NCBI GenBank assembly: GCA_934090795.1 | Contig: CAKOJQ010000005.1 | Coordinates: 60,381 to 124,380, forward strand | Length of the DNA: 64,000 nucleotides | DNA from: an uncultured Bacilli bacterium | GTDB taxonomy: Bacteria > Bacillota_I > Bacilli_A > RF39 > UBA660 | Direction: 5' to 3' | Part shown: positions 42,663 to 52,135 of the stretch, piece after piece | How positions within the stretch are numbered: the stretch's first letter is position 1 | Layout: each line of letters starts with the position of its first letter | Notes under the pieces: generated by a model | What the model saw: only the letters and a program-made list of their open reading frames with translations | The model's database searches: none | What the model was told of the DNA's origin: nothing | Position numbers and translations under genes: made by a program

Positions 42663-44153
42663 TTAAACAAGCTCCTTTAATGCCTTTTTAAGTTTATCTA
42701 ACATCTCAACAATCTCTTCTTCACTTTTAGCAAAAGTAAATCTTCCGACCAATTCATTCTCATTCGGCCAAGCAATACTTTTTCCAATTAAATATCTTAA
42801 ATTAATTTTTTTATATAAATAAATCAATAAATCTTCATCAGAATTTATTATTCCATCTTTATAACGTTTGCCCTTTAATGCAGTAAAATCAAGTAAAATA
42901 AAGAATCCCGCCTTAACATCACATTTAATTTTAACGCCATCTATCCCCCTATTTACATCATAATTAGAAGCATATCTTTTAATAGATTCAACCACCCTAT
43001 TACGATATTTTTTATCACAACAATCAATTCCCATAATCATAGTCTTAAATAAATTATAACGATACTTATATTCTTCTCTTAACTTACTAAAATATTTATC
43101 ATATTCCATCTCACTACTACCAAACGCCCCAGCAAGTGCCTCACCAATAATTGCTGGAACTGCATCTATTTCTCTAAATATTTTATTAACAATCTCTCTA
43201 ATAATTATTTCATCTGCAACAACAAATCCAGCTCTTAAACTAGCCATCCCATAAGATTTAGAAAGACCAAATAAAGATATCGTATTTTTAAATATTCCAT
43301 CTAGGCTTGCAATAGGTTTAGCAATATCATTATCAAAACATATATCACGATAAATTAAATCATCAATAATAAACATATTATTATCTTTAATAACCTTGCC
43401 AAGTTCTTCTAATCTATCTTTATCTGATTCACCCATATAATTACCTAAAGGATTATTCGGATTACTATTTAAATAAGCAACAACCCTAGGAACATAATTT
43501 AAATCTTTATATTTAACCCTAAGTTCATCATTAATCTCTTTAATTTTTCGTTCTAACATCTTTGGATTAATCAAATAATTATCCTCTTCTAATAAAGGAA
43601 TAGCCTCAATATTAACATTTAATCTTTCCGGTTTAAAAGTAAATAATCCGTAATTAGGAGCAGTAGTTAAAATAACATCATAAGGTCTTGCTATTATATC
43701 AATAACATAATTAAAAGCCTGACTAGTAGAAACGCACATCGTTAAATTATTTACCGATAAGCCCTTATTATCAATATCTTCATAATTATATGCATCATCA
43801 TTCCTAATTCCTATTTTTTCTACATAATCAAGAAGAACTTTCCTAACCCTATCATCACCCTCAGAATAAGGATATTTATATAACTCATTACCATGAATAT
43901 ACCTATCTAGTCTTTTAATAACATCTGGATAAGCATCATAACATAATGGATTACCACTAGTAAAATTTAAATCTTTTTTACTATCATATAAATTATTTAA
44001 AATATAATCATAAATATTAAACCCATCTTTAACTCCTTTAACATATTTAGAAAAAGGTTTATTATCTAATCTCTTACCAACATGAGGAAATCCAAACTTT
44101 CTTTCCTTCAAATAAGGATATCTTTTTAAAATATCGCCAAATAACTTATCCAT
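42663..44153 (-). CDS. Class I/II PLP-dependent aminotransferase
   Basis: The 496-residue protein has fold-type I aminotransferase landmarks: YSEGDDRVRKVLLDYVEK, the substrate-pocket NSNPNNPLGNYM, DDLIYRDICFD (PLP-binding Asp/Tyr), and SLFGLSKSYGMASLRAGF with the PLP lysine. It is somewhat longer than AspC-type enzymes because of an N-terminal extension of about 60 residues. Substrate specificity is not clear; aspartate-related chemistry would suit the NAD context. It is the last gene of the NAD operon, 12 bases from nadK. Confidence 0.88.
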   Translation of the reverse strand: MDKLFGDILKRYPYLKERKFGFPHVGKRLDNKPFSKYVKGVKDGFNIYDYILNNLYDSKKDLNFTSGNPLCYDAYPDVIKRLDRYIHGNELYKYPYSEGDDRVRKVLLDYVEKIGIRNDDAYNYEDIDNKGLSVNNLTMCVSTSQAFNYVIDIIARPYDVILTTAPNYGLFTFKPERLNVNIEAIPLLEEDNYLINPKMLERKIKEINDELRVKYKDLNYVPRVVAYLNSNPNNPLGNYMGESDKDRLEELGKVIKDNNMFIIDDLIYRDICFDNDIAKPIASLDGIFKNTISLFGLSKSYGMASLRAGFVVADEIIIREIVNKIFREIDAVPAIIGEALAGAFGSSEMEYDKYFSKLREEYKYRYNLFKTMIMGIDCCDKKYRNRVVESIKRYASNYDVNRGIDGVKIKCDVKAGFFILLDFTALKGKRYKDGIINSDEDLLIYLYKKINLRYLIGKSIAWPNENELVGRFTFAKSEEEIVEMLDKLKKALKELV

Positions 44154-44165
44154 AATTATTATCTC

Positions 44166-44951
44166 CTAGCTTAAAAACTTATCATTTATTTTCTTAATAA
44201 AATTATATCCATTCTTTCTAAAACACTTTATCGTCTTATTTTCCATCAAAACTTCAACCTTACTTATATTATTAAACACTTTATTTTCTCCATCAAACGT
44301 AATTAATAAATCATTCGTATCATTTAGAATCAAAGTTATTAATTTATTATCAGGAAGAACTAAAGGGCCTAACAAATTACGATAAGTTTTACTATTTAAA
44401 GGTGCAATAGGTGTTATTTGTAAACTATGAAATGTATTATAAACAATAGCGCCACCTAAACTTAAATTATAAGCTGTCGAACCAAAACTAGTCGATATAA
44501 CAACTCCATCTCCTACAAAATTTTCTAATTTCTCATTATCAATTTCAATATTTAATTTTAAAGTTTTAAAATCACTAGATCTAAACACAAATTCATTTAA
44601 AGCATTTAATTCATATATTTTATCTTTAACATATATTTTTGCTTTAACAACTTTAATTTCTTCTTTAAAATAATTATTATTTTTTAAATCATCAACCAGT
44701 TCATCTATATTTTCAACACTTATATCTTGAGCAAACCCAAGTGTTCCCGTATTAACTCCTAAAAATAAAGTATCACTATTAAAATTAGTTTCTCTAACCA
44801 TTCTAAGAAAAGCCCCATCACCACCTATAGCAATAGCATAATCATAATTATCATTATCCAAAATAAATCCATTGTTTTCTAATTTCTTAGCTAACTTCTC
44901 ATAAACCTCAATAGACTTTTCATTATTATTATAAAATATTTTAACTTTCAT
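44166..44951 (-). CDS. nadK: NAD kinase
   Basis: NAD kinase makes NADP from NAD and ATP. The protein shows the GGDG catalytic motif in AIGGDGAFLRMVRE, the NTGTLGF dinucleotide-binding segment and VGDGVVISTSFGSTAYNLSLGG. The length of 261 is usual. It starts one base after the pncC stop and is followed by the aminotransferase. Its place in this operon connects NAD production with NADP formation. Confidence 0.95.
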   Translation of the reverse strand: MKVKIFYNNNEKSIEVYEKLAKKLENNGFILDNDNYDYAIAIGGDGAFLRMVRETNFNSDTLFLGVNTGTLGFAQDISVENIDELVDDLKNNNYFKEEIKVVKAKIYVKDKIYELNALNEFVFRSSDFKTLKLNIEIDNEKLENFVGDGVVISTSFGSTAYNLSLGGAIVYNTFHSLQITPIAPLNSKTYRNLLGPLVLPDNKLITLILNDTNDLLITFDGENKVFNNISKVEVLMENKTIKCFRKNGYNFIKKINDKFLS

Positions 44952-44952
44952 T

Positions 44953-45420
44953 TTACTTATAAATCTCTAATAAGCTTTTACTTATATTCTCCATAATATA
45001 TTTTTTATTGTTTAATCTAGTATCATTTATCGCAATTAATTCATATTCATAATATTTATCACTATTCTTATCATAAATAGCATAATAAATTTTATTATCA
45101 TCACCAAATAAATTATTTTCATCAACTCTATTAATTTTACCAGTAATTCCTACACCAATATCACTACTTGCAAAATCACTAATTTTTTTAGCCATTTCTC
45201 TAGCTACATTCATACTATAAACTGAATATTTATCAATTACTTTCTTACTAACTCCCATTTTAATCTTATACTCATTTGAATAAGTAACTGCACTAAACTT
45301 TAAAACACTACTTGATCCATCAATATCTGTTATTGAACTTGCTACAAAACCTCCAGTACATGACTCCATAGTTGCAATTGTCATTTTCTTTTCTATTAAT
45401 AAATTAACTACATCCCTCAT
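44953..45420 (-). CDS. pncC: CinA C-terminal-type nicotinamide-nucleotide amidase
   Basis: The 155-residue protein is a stand-alone CinA C-terminal domain: MTIATMESCTGGFVASSIT carries the catalytic Ser region, then SNEYKIKMGVSKKVID and IGVGITGKINRVDENN. The usual GIAGPGGG loop is altered here. PncC deamidates NMN to nicotinate mononucleotide, returning it to NAD synthesis, which fits the operon. It overlaps nadD by 17 bases and has GAAAGGA upstream. Confidence 0.88.
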   Translation of the reverse strand: MRDVVNLLIEKKMTIATMESCTGGFVASSITDIDGSSSVLKFSAVTYSNEYKIKMGVSKKVIDKYSVYSMNVAREMAKKISDFASSDIGVGITGKINRVDENNLFGDDNKIYYAIYDKNSDKYYEYELIAINDTRLNNKKYIMENISKSLLEIYK

Positions 45421-45967
45421 AAAGTTTTTCCTTTCTTATATACTCTAAAACATTTTTATCAAGATACTTTTTTATTATATCATCATTATCAATATTATTC
45501 CTAATAAAAGTAGAACTTATATCATTATTTAATATATCCGTAACAACAACATTATCTTTTACTTCTATCTTATCATTGCCCCTATTAATAACTAATAACT
45601 TATAATTACTTAAAATATATTCACTATTTTTCCAATTACTAATTTGCTTTAAATTATCAGCTCCTAATATAAAATAAATCTCACTACCTAAATACTTCTT
45701 CTTAAAATAATCTAAAGTTTCATAAGTATAAACAACTCTATCTTGATTTTCATAATCACTTACAATCATATCATCATAACTAATAGTCATTATTTTAAGC
45801 ATCTCTATTCTATATTTTATATCAATAAGATCATCTTTACTATATTTATTACCAGTAGGAACAAATATTACTTTATCTAAATACTTAAGTCTTAATAAAT
45901 CTTTAGCAATATTTAAATGCATTAAGTGAGGAGGATTAAATGATCCTCCAAAAACTCCTATTTTCAT
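45404..45967 (-). CDS. nadD: Nicotinate-nucleotide adenylyltransferase
   Basis: NadD couples ATP with nicotinate mononucleotide to give deamido-NAD. It has the nucleotidyltransferase start GVFGGSFNPPHLMHLNIA (HxxH-type), the mid-domain YFILGADNLKQISNWKNSE, and the C-terminal SSTFIRNNI (ISSTxIR). The length of 187 is normal. It begins two bases after nadE. Confidence 0.95.
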   Translation of the reverse strand: MKIGVFGGSFNPPHLMHLNIAKDLLRLKYLDKVIFVPTGNKYSKDDLIDIKYRIEMLKIMTISYDDMIVSDYENQDRVVYTYETLDYFKKKYLGSEIYFILGADNLKQISNWKNSEYILSNYKLLVINRGNDKIEVKDNVVVTDILNNDISSTFIRNNIDNDDIIKKYLDKNVLEYIRKEKLYEGCS

Positions 45968-45969
45968 AA

Positions 45970-46719
45970 CTATCTTTTTAAATAAGGAACATTATATTTA
46001 TGTAACGAATTATTATGTAATTTTTCTATTTTACTTTTAATAATATCATCATCTAGCATACCACTTAAATACTTTTCTATATCACTATATTTAACACCCA
46101 ACTTATCTTCATCACTTAATCCAGATAATCCATCACTTGGCTCTTTATATAAAACCTTATCAGGCACTTTTAGATACTCACCAATTGCAATAACCTCACT
46201 AACTGTATAATCTGTTAAGACTCCAATATCATGAACTGAATCTCCTCCTTTAGTAAAATATCCAACATAACATTCACATTTATTGCTTGTACCAGCAACT
46301 ATATAAGTTTTACCTTTAATAGCCGAATATAACGCTGCTAAATAATAACAACTTGCCATTCTAAGTCTTGGTTTTAAATTAATTTCACTATTTTTTAAAT
46401 CTTCACCAGTAAAATTACCTAACTTCTTAATTTCCTTAGTAAATACATCATAAGTATCAGTTAAATCTAAATTAATTAATTCAAAACCAAATGTATCAGC
46501 AACTAATTTAGCATCATTTTTATCTTCCTCATTAGAGTGACATGGTAAAGTAACACCTAATACATTTTCTCTTCCAATAGCATCACACATAATAGCTGCT
46601 ACAACTGCTGAATCTTTACCACCACTTATACCTAAAACACAGCCTCCTAAATTATTCTTTTTATAATATTCTCTAATAAAATTAATTAACTTTTTAGTTT
46701 CTACTTCTTTATTAAACAT
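45970..46719 (-). CDS. nadE: NH3-dependent NAD synthase
   Basis: NadE amidates deamido-NAD. The PP-loop is GISGGKDSAVVAAI (about residue 29), with KPRLRMASCYYLAALY in the dimer interface and GTSNKCECYVGYFTKGGDSVHDI near the active site. At 249 residues it lacks the glutaminase domain, so free ammonia is the nitrogen source. It overlaps the Nudix gene by about 19 bases with AAGGAATGG before its ATG. Confidence 0.95.
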   Translation of the reverse strand: MFNKEVETKKLINFIREYYKKNNLGGCVLGISGGKDSAVVAAIMCDAIGRENVLGVTLPCHSNEEDKNDAKLVADTFGFELINLDLTDTYDVFTKEIKKLGNFTGEDLKNSEINLKPRLRMASCYYLAALYSAIKGKTYIVAGTSNKCECYVGYFTKGGDSVHDIGVLTDYTVSEVIAIGEYLKVPDKVLYKEPSDGLSGLSDEDKLGVKYSDIEKYLSGMLDDDIIKSKIEKLHNNSLHKYNVPYLKR

Positions 46720-47303
46720 AACCCATTCCTTCTTTCCTTTTCTAAACTAATTGCTAAAAGTGAATTAGCATCTTTTATATAATTTAAATCTATTAATTTA
46801 TCCAAATCTTCAAAACTACACTTAATAACCTTAACGAATTCACCATCATCTAAACTTTGATTACTAACTAATTTACAACCTTTAAAAACAAATATATGAT
46901 TTAAAGCACCACTTATTCCTTGATCTTGATAAAAAGCTTTAATATAATGAGTTTCCCCAGGAACATAACCAGTTTCTTCTAAAAACTCCCTTTTAGCAGC
47001 ATCTAATATTGATTCATTATCGTTAACATATCCAGCAGGTAAATTAGCAAGAACGCCTTCCTTAGTAAACACTCTAGGTTCTAAGGATAAAAGCACATCC
47101 CCAAACTCAGTATAGCCTAAAATTATAACAGCATCCCTTCTTTTACCTAATTTAAGTAATTCTTCTCTAATAATTTGTTCTCCGTTATTTAAAGTAACCA
47201 AATAACTAATAGAACTTAAAAATTTCTTATCACTATTTATTATTTCCATCTTTAAAGTTTTTAACTCTTCAATTTGTTTATCTATTAATTCTAAATTAAT
47301 CAT
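46701..47303 (-). CDS. Nudix hydrolase, probably ADP-ribose pyrophosphatase
   Basis: This 200-residue protein has an intact Nudix box (GYVNDNESILDAAKREFLEETGYVPG, matching G-x5-E-x7-REUxEExGU), unlike the NrtR-like regulator. Its position in the NAD operon suggests that it hydrolyses ADP-ribose, the breakdown product of NAD and the usual NrtR effector, or NADH-like dinucleotides. Its ATG overlaps the TGA of pncB. Confidence 0.88.
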   Translation of the reverse strand: MINLELIDKQIEELKTLKMEIINSDKKFLSSISYLVTLNNGEQIIREELLKLGKRRDAVIILGYTEFGDVLLSLEPRVFTKEGVLANLPAGYVNDNESILDAAKREFLEETGYVPGETHYIKAFYQDQGISGALNHIFVFKGCKLVSNQSLDDGEFVKVIKCSFEDLDKLIDLNYIKDANSLLAISLEKERRNGLCLIKK

Positions 47304-48757
47304 AATCTCTTAACCTTACTAATCATTTCTTTTTTAAACTCAGCATAATGATTTGTTCCCGATACATTATAAACATGAGGATTAACTTCTCTTTTAACTT
47401 CCGGATAAATAGTACTCATTTGCATATCAACATACTCTTTTAATTCATTAATACTTAAATCTTCAAACACTTGCTTACCATTAACAAATATTTCTTTTTG
47501 TAAACGCTCAGTTCTGAAATTATTTAAAACCCTTTGATTAATAAATCCTTTTAAATCAATAATTAATAGATTATCCATAGAAAGTTTTTCTCCTCTTCTA
47601 ACCATTACATCAGCTAAGGCATAACCAGTCTCATTATCATATAATCTATATAAATCTTTAAAATCAGGATTAATAGTTTTAATAGGATCCTCACTAACTT
47701 TAATTTTAGGTATTCTCTTATCACCATCTAAAATAGCAACTTCTTTGTATACACAGCCCATTCTTCCTTCTGGTTTAGAAATATTATCTCCAACTCCTAA
47801 AGAATCAAACTTAGCGCCTTGTTCAGTTAAAGATCTAATCGTATTTGCATTAAGTCCATTGCTTAAACAAATTGTTGCATCATAAAGCCCTGCATCATCT
47901 AACATTTTTCTAGCCATTTTAGATAAATAAGCTAAATCTCCTGAATCAATTCTAATTCCTTTTAAACGATATCCATTAGGAATTAAATATTCTTTAGCAA
48001 CTCTTATCGCATTAGGAATACCGCTTCTTAAAGTATCATAAGTATCAACAAGCAATAATGTTTCATTTGGATAACTCTTAGCATATGCTAAAAATGCTTC
48101 ATATTCACTATCAAAAGATTCAATATAACTATGTGCTTGAGTACCAAGTGCTTTTTGTCCGATCATATTTGCTGCAATAACATTACTTGTTCCCGAACAA
48201 CCAGCCATAACACCATACAAAGAAGCATCAATTGCAGCATCTAGTCCATCTGCTCTTCTAGCGCCAAACTCCATAACCTTAACATTTTTAGGAGTTGCTT
48301 CAATAATTCTTCTAGCCCCAGTTGCATGCTCCATTGCTCCATTAAGAAGTGATAACACAGCAGTTTCAATAATTTGTGCTTCAATTAAAGGAGCCTCAAC
48401 TGTTAAAATAGGTTCATTTGGAAACACTGGAGTTCCATCAGGTATCGCATAAATATTTCCCGTAAACTTAAAATCTTTTAAATAATTAATAAATTCTTCA
48501 CCATAACCTAAACTTTTAAAATAAGCTAAATCATTATCACTAAACTTTAAATTATTAATATATTCAATAACTTTATCAACACCAGCCATTAAAGCATAAC
48601 CACCATTACTTGGTACTTTTCTAAAAAAAACATCAAAAACCCCAACAGTATCTTTCATACCACTTTCAAAATATGAATTAGCCATATTAAGTTCATATTG
48701 ATCGGTTAACATACTATAATTTTTATTTAGTCTTACATATCCATCTTCTAATTTCAT
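47300..48757 (-). CDS. pncB: Nicotinate phosphoribosyltransferase
   Basis: PncB turns nicotinate and PRPP into nicotinate mononucleotide. The protein starts with the conserved LTDQYELNMANSYFESG, followed by KVMEFGARRADG, a GTQAHSYIESF segment with the catalytic-region His, and the phosphate-binding IRIDSGDLAYLSK. The length of 485 matches the Gram-positive type. It follows the pncA stop by two bases. Confidence 0.95.
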   Translation of the reverse strand: MKLEDGYVRLNKNYSMLTDQYELNMANSYFESGMKDTVGVFDVFFRKVPSNGGYALMAGVDKVIEYINNLKFSDNDLAYFKSLGYGEEFINYLKDFKFTGNIYAIPDGTPVFPNEPILTVEAPLIEAQIIETAVLSLLNGAMEHATGARRIIEATPKNVKVMEFGARRADGLDAAIDASLYGVMAGCSGTSNVIAANMIGQKALGTQAHSYIESFDSEYEAFLAYAKSYPNETLLLVDTYDTLRSGIPNAIRVAKEYLIPNGYRLKGIRIDSGDLAYLSKMARKMLDDAGLYDATICLSNGLNANTIRSLTEQGAKFDSLGVGDNISKPEGRMGCVYKEVAILDGDKRIPKIKVSEDPIKTINPDFKDLYRLYDNETGYALADVMVRRGEKLSMDNLLIIDLKGFINQRVLNNFRTERLQKEIFVNGKQVFEDLSINELKEYVDMQMSTIYPEVKREVNPHVYNVSGTNHYAEFKKEMISKVKRL

Positions 48758-48759
48758 AA

Positions 48760-49389
48760 TTATCTCATTCCTTTTCTTAATTCTTTTATTTTTAAATCTT
48801 CATAATTATTAACATAAATTGCACCTGCTTGTTCCATAACTTTTCTAGCTATATCTTTCCACATTTGTCTATTATGATATGGACTATCAAAAGTATCTAC
48901 ACAACTACCAACAACATATATATCTACATCTTTATTAATTTCATCCATAAATCTAGCATAAGTTCTAACAAAATCCATAACACATAAATCTTCACAAACT
49001 CCCATAATAACAGTTTCTTTTAAATTCTTCATATTTTTAATATCTTGTCTTAACTTATCATTAAGCATCCCATTTATTGAATTCTTATGGTAAACTCTTG
49101 TATTAACATAATTCATATACTTTAAAAATTCAGGTATAAAATTAGTTTCTAAAGTATCCTTAATACAATGAGGAGGATAACTCATAAACTCCGTACAATC
49201 TTTATCATGCCATTCTCCGATTAAATTAATACTTTCCCCACTTTTAACAAAATCATCAATTACTCTTACTTGTTCAGGTACTAATTCATTATATGAAGGA
49301 TTAGCCATCGCACCTGTATTAACAAACCCTTCTACCATATCAATAAGATACACACTTTTTTCAAATTCATTTAATTCTTTTTCTTTCAT
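48760..49389 (-). CDS. pncA: Isochorismatase-family nicotinamidase
   Basis: The first gene of the NAD operon. The isochorismatase fold is shown by YLIDMVEGFVNTGAM (Asp), NLIGEWHDKDCTEF (metal-binding Asp/His region), PPHCIKDT and the nucleophile Cys in VIMGVCEDLCVMDF. Converting nicotinamide to nicotinate feeds PncB directly. AAAGGA about eight bases before the ATG at 49389 is preferred to the ATG at 49398, which lies inside the ribosome site. Promoter and two inverted repeats lie upstream. Confidence 0.9.
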   Translation of the reverse strand: MKEKELNEFEKSVYLIDMVEGFVNTGAMANPSYNELVPEQVRVIDDFVKSGESINLIGEWHDKDCTEFMSYPPHCIKDTLETNFIPEFLKYMNYVNTRVYHKNSINGMLNDKLRQDIKNMKNLKETVIMGVCEDLCVMDFVRTYARFMDEINKDVDIYVVGSCVDTFDSPYHNRQMWKDIARKVMEQAGAIYVNNYEDLKIKELRKGMR

Positions 49390-49408
49390 ATTTACCATCC
49401 TTTCTTTT

Positions 49409-49435
49409 TTGTTATTAATACTTTATTAATAACAA
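49409..49435. promoter_or_regulatory. NAD-operon operator 1 (perfect inverted repeat)
   Basis: Twelve-base perfect arms (TTGTTATTAATA and TATTAATAACAA) flank CTT. The core GTTATTAA-N7-TTAATAAC is repeated at 49469-49491. It lies between the start of transcription and the pncA ribosome site. Confidence 0.8.
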
Positions 49436-49468
49436 ACTTTAAAATTTATCAAGAGTATTCTTCCTCTT

Positions 49469-49491
49469 GTTATTAACATTATATTAATAAC
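49469..49491. promoter_or_regulatory. NAD-operon operator 2, covering the -10 element
   Basis: GTTATTAA-N7-TTAATAAC again, centred 58 bp from operator 1. The TATAAT of the promoter (49478-49483) lies entirely within the site, so a bound repressor would block RNA polymerase. The probable protein is the NrtR-like regulator. Confidence 0.8.
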
Positions 49492-49506
49492 GTCAGCAAA
49501 AGTCAA
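49478..49506 (-). promoter_or_regulatory. Promoter of the NAD operon
   Basis: TTGACT (501-506) and TATAAT (478-483) on the minus strand are exactly 17 bases apart, a strong housekeeping promoter for pncA and everything downstream. Confidence 0.85.
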
Positions 49507-49532
49507 CACTCTTTTTACCATTTTAATAAAAA

Positions 49533-49563
49533 CAAATAAAAAAAGCTAACACTCGTTAACTTT
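49533..49563 (-). terminator. Terminator of the anchored lectin-like gene
   Basis: A nine-base stem (AAAGTTAAC with GTTAGCTTT, one G-U) with a GAGT loop is followed by TTTTTTATTTG on the minus strand. Confidence 0.8.
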
Positions 49564-49578
49564 AATTTTAATTATATT

Positions 49579-51039
49579 TTACATAATCCTAAACGCTGGA
49601 GCAACTCCTGTTGCACCATTTGCAGTATGATTATCCCACTTACCAGTATTCGCTACAATAATAAAATTCATATTAACCGAAGCAGTTGGAGTACGTAGCC
49701 ACCATCCAGTATTTGTTCCTTTTCTTTGTTTAATTATACTTGAATAATTAGTTGTTGACACTCCAAGATTTGCATAATAATCTAATTGTCTTGTCTGGTT
49801 ATACGCAGTATCATATTTTTCGGGATCACTATACACTTCATGTCCACCTAGCAAAAATAACTTATCAGTAGAAGTAAAATTAGCTTTATCACTTGAGCCA
49901 TGACCTGATATAACTTTAGTATCAGCAATAACTCCTTGTAAATCACTTGGAAGTTTAGCAAAAAAATCACCATTAATATATGTTCTTAAAGGTGCAGCAG
50001 GCCATCCACCAACATTTGTTTTCCCACCATTAATTACCCTACTATCAACTATATCAACAAATTCAACCACAAATCCACATGCTGTATCCGAAAAATCCTC
50101 GCCACCACATTCAGCTGGTGTTGTATTATTGGCAACTCTTACAGTATAATTTGTTCCACCTATTTCTACTTCTTTTTCAGCACCAACAGGATAAGCATCT
50201 AAATTGCCATCTTGAATAATTCCTTGAATATTTTCCCATGAATCTTGTGCAAAAGTTGTATAAGTCGTATATTTATGTGTAAAATCAAGTTTTATCTTTT
50301 CAGCAAAACCAGTAAATAAAGTTGTCCATTTTTTAGTTACCCTGTCACATGAAAGAGACAAATTATCTAAAGTAACCTCTTGATTATCTATATAAGCCTT
50401 AGCAATTACAGAATAATTACATGTAGTTGGAAAAGCATTTGTTTCAACACCATCAATATATGCAACTATTTGAGTATCTAGACTATATGTCATTAAATCA
50501 ATCTGATTAGCAAGATCTAAATCATTCCAACTATACCCAGCGTTTAAATTAAGTTTTACATAAACATCACTAGTACCATTATTAACAGTTAATAAACTTA
50601 TTTTTTTACTTTCATTATTTTTCTCAATTGTACCATTTATTCCATCTGAACCGCTTTCAACATATTGAACCTTTATATTATTTGGAATCGCACTTAACGT
50701 ACTTGTACAATTAGGATCACTACATACATCATAAATAAGTTCATATTTAACACTTACTTTATTTAAATTAGTTAATACAACATTAAATACTTCAGTTTTG
50801 CCTGCTTTTAAATGTAGTATTCTATCATTTGTAGTACCACCATTAGTTGTCATATTAAAAGATAAATCATTTATTTTAATATTTGCTAAACTAGCTATTT
50901 TAACACTACTAAAAATAGACAATGAATATCCTAAAGTAAATATAAATAACATAAGTATTCCAATAATTAAAAGAGCTCTAGTTTGTTTATTCTTTTTTAC
51001 AGTACTTATAAATCCATTTATTTTACGTTTCATAATCAC
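49579..51039 (-). CDS. Membrane-anchored surface protein with a C-terminal lectin-like domain
   Basis: One N-terminal membrane helix (about residues 22-45) precedes a beta-rich region with a camelysin/TasA-like flavour, then a C-terminal ~220-residue domain (from FAQDSWENIQGIIQDG) ending GWWLRTP...GVAPAFRIM. That domain is highly similar to the one in the 62504-63850 gene except in its last 40 residues. The WWLR and GxxPAFRI landmarks resemble DUF6273/formylglycine-generating-enzyme or C-type-lectin-like folds. It is probably surface-exposed and ligand-binding. A GTG start with AGGAG five bases upstream is used. Confidence 0.75.
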   Translation of the reverse strand: MIMKRKINGFISTVKKNKQTRALLIIGILMLFIFTLGYSLSIFSSVKIASLANIKINDLSFNMTTNGGTTNDRILHLKAGKTEVFNVVLTNLNKVSVKYELIYDVCSDPNCTSTLSAIPNNIKVQYVESGSDGINGTIEKNNESKKISLLTVNNGTSDVYVKLNLNAGYSWNDLDLANQIDLMTYSLDTQIVAYIDGVETNAFPTTCNYSVIAKAYIDNQEVTLDNLSLSCDRVTKKWTTLFTGFAEKIKLDFTHKYTTYTTFAQDSWENIQGIIQDGNLDAYPVGAEKEVEIGGTNYTVRVANNTTPAECGGEDFSDTACGFVVEFVDIVDSRVINGGKTNVGGWPAAPLRTYINGDFFAKLPSDLQGVIADTKVISGHGSSDKANFTSTDKLFLLGGHEVYSDPEKYDTAYNQTRQLDYYANLGVSTTNYSSIIKQRKGTNTGWWLRTPTASVNMNFIIVANTGKWDNHTANGATGVAPAFRIM

Positions 51040-51059
51040 ATAGACTCCTATCTTAATAA

Positions 51060-51089
51060 ATTATACCTCAAATCTATTTATCACGTCAA
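51060..51089 (-). promoter_or_regulatory. Promoter of the lectin-like gene at 49579
   Basis: TTGACG (084-089) and TATAAT (060-065) are 18 bases apart on the minus strand, about 20 bp before the start. Confidence 0.75.
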
Positions 51090-51109
51090 TTTACATTTAC
51101 TTTGCACTG

Positions 51110-52102
51110 TTAAAAATCAATATCCATATATTCTTTATATTTAGGTATTAAACCAATATGTTCCTTAGATAAACTTGGTTTAGGTTGAAATACCCCAGGA
51201 AAAGAATTTCCTTCAATTATAACTGGCCCATCATTACTAATTGCAACATCCCATCCAATATATCTTATACTAGGAACCAATTTAGCTGCTTCTATAACCA
51301 TATCACAAGCATCCTTATATAATGGCACTTTAAATCCAATAATCTTCTTATATGTAATTGGATGTTCTTCATAAATATTATCAGCTTGATCAATAGCTGG
51401 AACAATTACAATTCCTCTTTCATTTACAAAAGTATACATAGATCCACTCGAAAAATTATCAGTGCATCCTCCATTACCTATTTTAAAAACACTATTTAAA
51501 ACATAAGCATCATTTCCATCATAAAAAGTAAATAATCTTAAAGTATTAACAGATCCATCATATAATTTATTTATTTCATCATGTTGCTTAATTACTTCTT
51601 CAACTAAATTTTGTTTTAATCCCATAATAGCTTTATATAATTCTTCTAAATTATTATCTACTTCGTATTTCATAACTCCTTTACCACCTTCGCCATCAAT
51701 TGGTTTAGCAATAAATTCTTTATGTTTATTAGTGAACTCTTTAAAATCATCAAAATTATCAACTTTTAAATAATCTCTTTTAATATAATCTTTAAATTTT
51801 TCATTAAATAATACCTTATCATCTAACAAATAAAAATCATCTTTATTATTATATTTTCTAATAATCATATTATTTTTAGTTCTAGTTAAGTAAGTTTTTC
51901 TTTCATTTTTATTAAGCAAATAAAATTCAAACTCTTGATAATCATAATAACCAGCACCATATTTAAAACCACAATAAATCATATCTATTAATATAAATAA
52001 AGCTAATTTATGTTCTTTCTTAGCTATTTTCTTTGCTATTTTAATCATATTCTTATAATCCAAAGTTCTAATACATTTAAGTATATATTTTAATTTATTC
52101 AT
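51110..52102 (-). CDS. ATP-grasp protein of the sugar-transfer-associated type
   Basis: The 330-residue protein has an ATP-grasp core: KEFIAKPIDGEGGKGVMKYEV (glycine-rich nucleotide loop), LVEEVIKQHDEIN, NTLRLFTFYDG, and the metal-binding IGWDVAISNDGPVIIEGNSFPG. This matches the family annotated as sugar-transfer-associated ATP-grasp, found in capsule and surface-glycan loci, which probably ligates an amino acid or similar group to a sugar. It lies between surface-protein and SpoIIP-like genes. Substrate unknown. Confidence 0.85.
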   Translation of the reverse strand: MNKLKYILKCIRTLDYKNMIKIAKKIAKKEHKLALFILIDMIYCGFKYGAGYYDYQEFEFYLLNKNERKTYLTRTKNNMIIRKYNNKDDFYLLDDKVLFNEKFKDYIKRDYLKVDNFDDFKEFTNKHKEFIAKPIDGEGGKGVMKYEVDNNLEELYKAIMGLKQNLVEEVIKQHDEINKLYDGSVNTLRLFTFYDGNDAYVLNSVFKIGNGGCTDNFSSGSMYTFVNERGIVIVPAIDQADNIYEEHPITYKKIIGFKVPLYKDACDMVIEAAKLVPSIRYIGWDVAISNDGPVIIEGNSFPGVFQPKPSLSKEHIGLIPKYKEYMDIDF

Positions 52103-52135
52103 CTATTCATCACTACTTAATCTTACCATATAACC

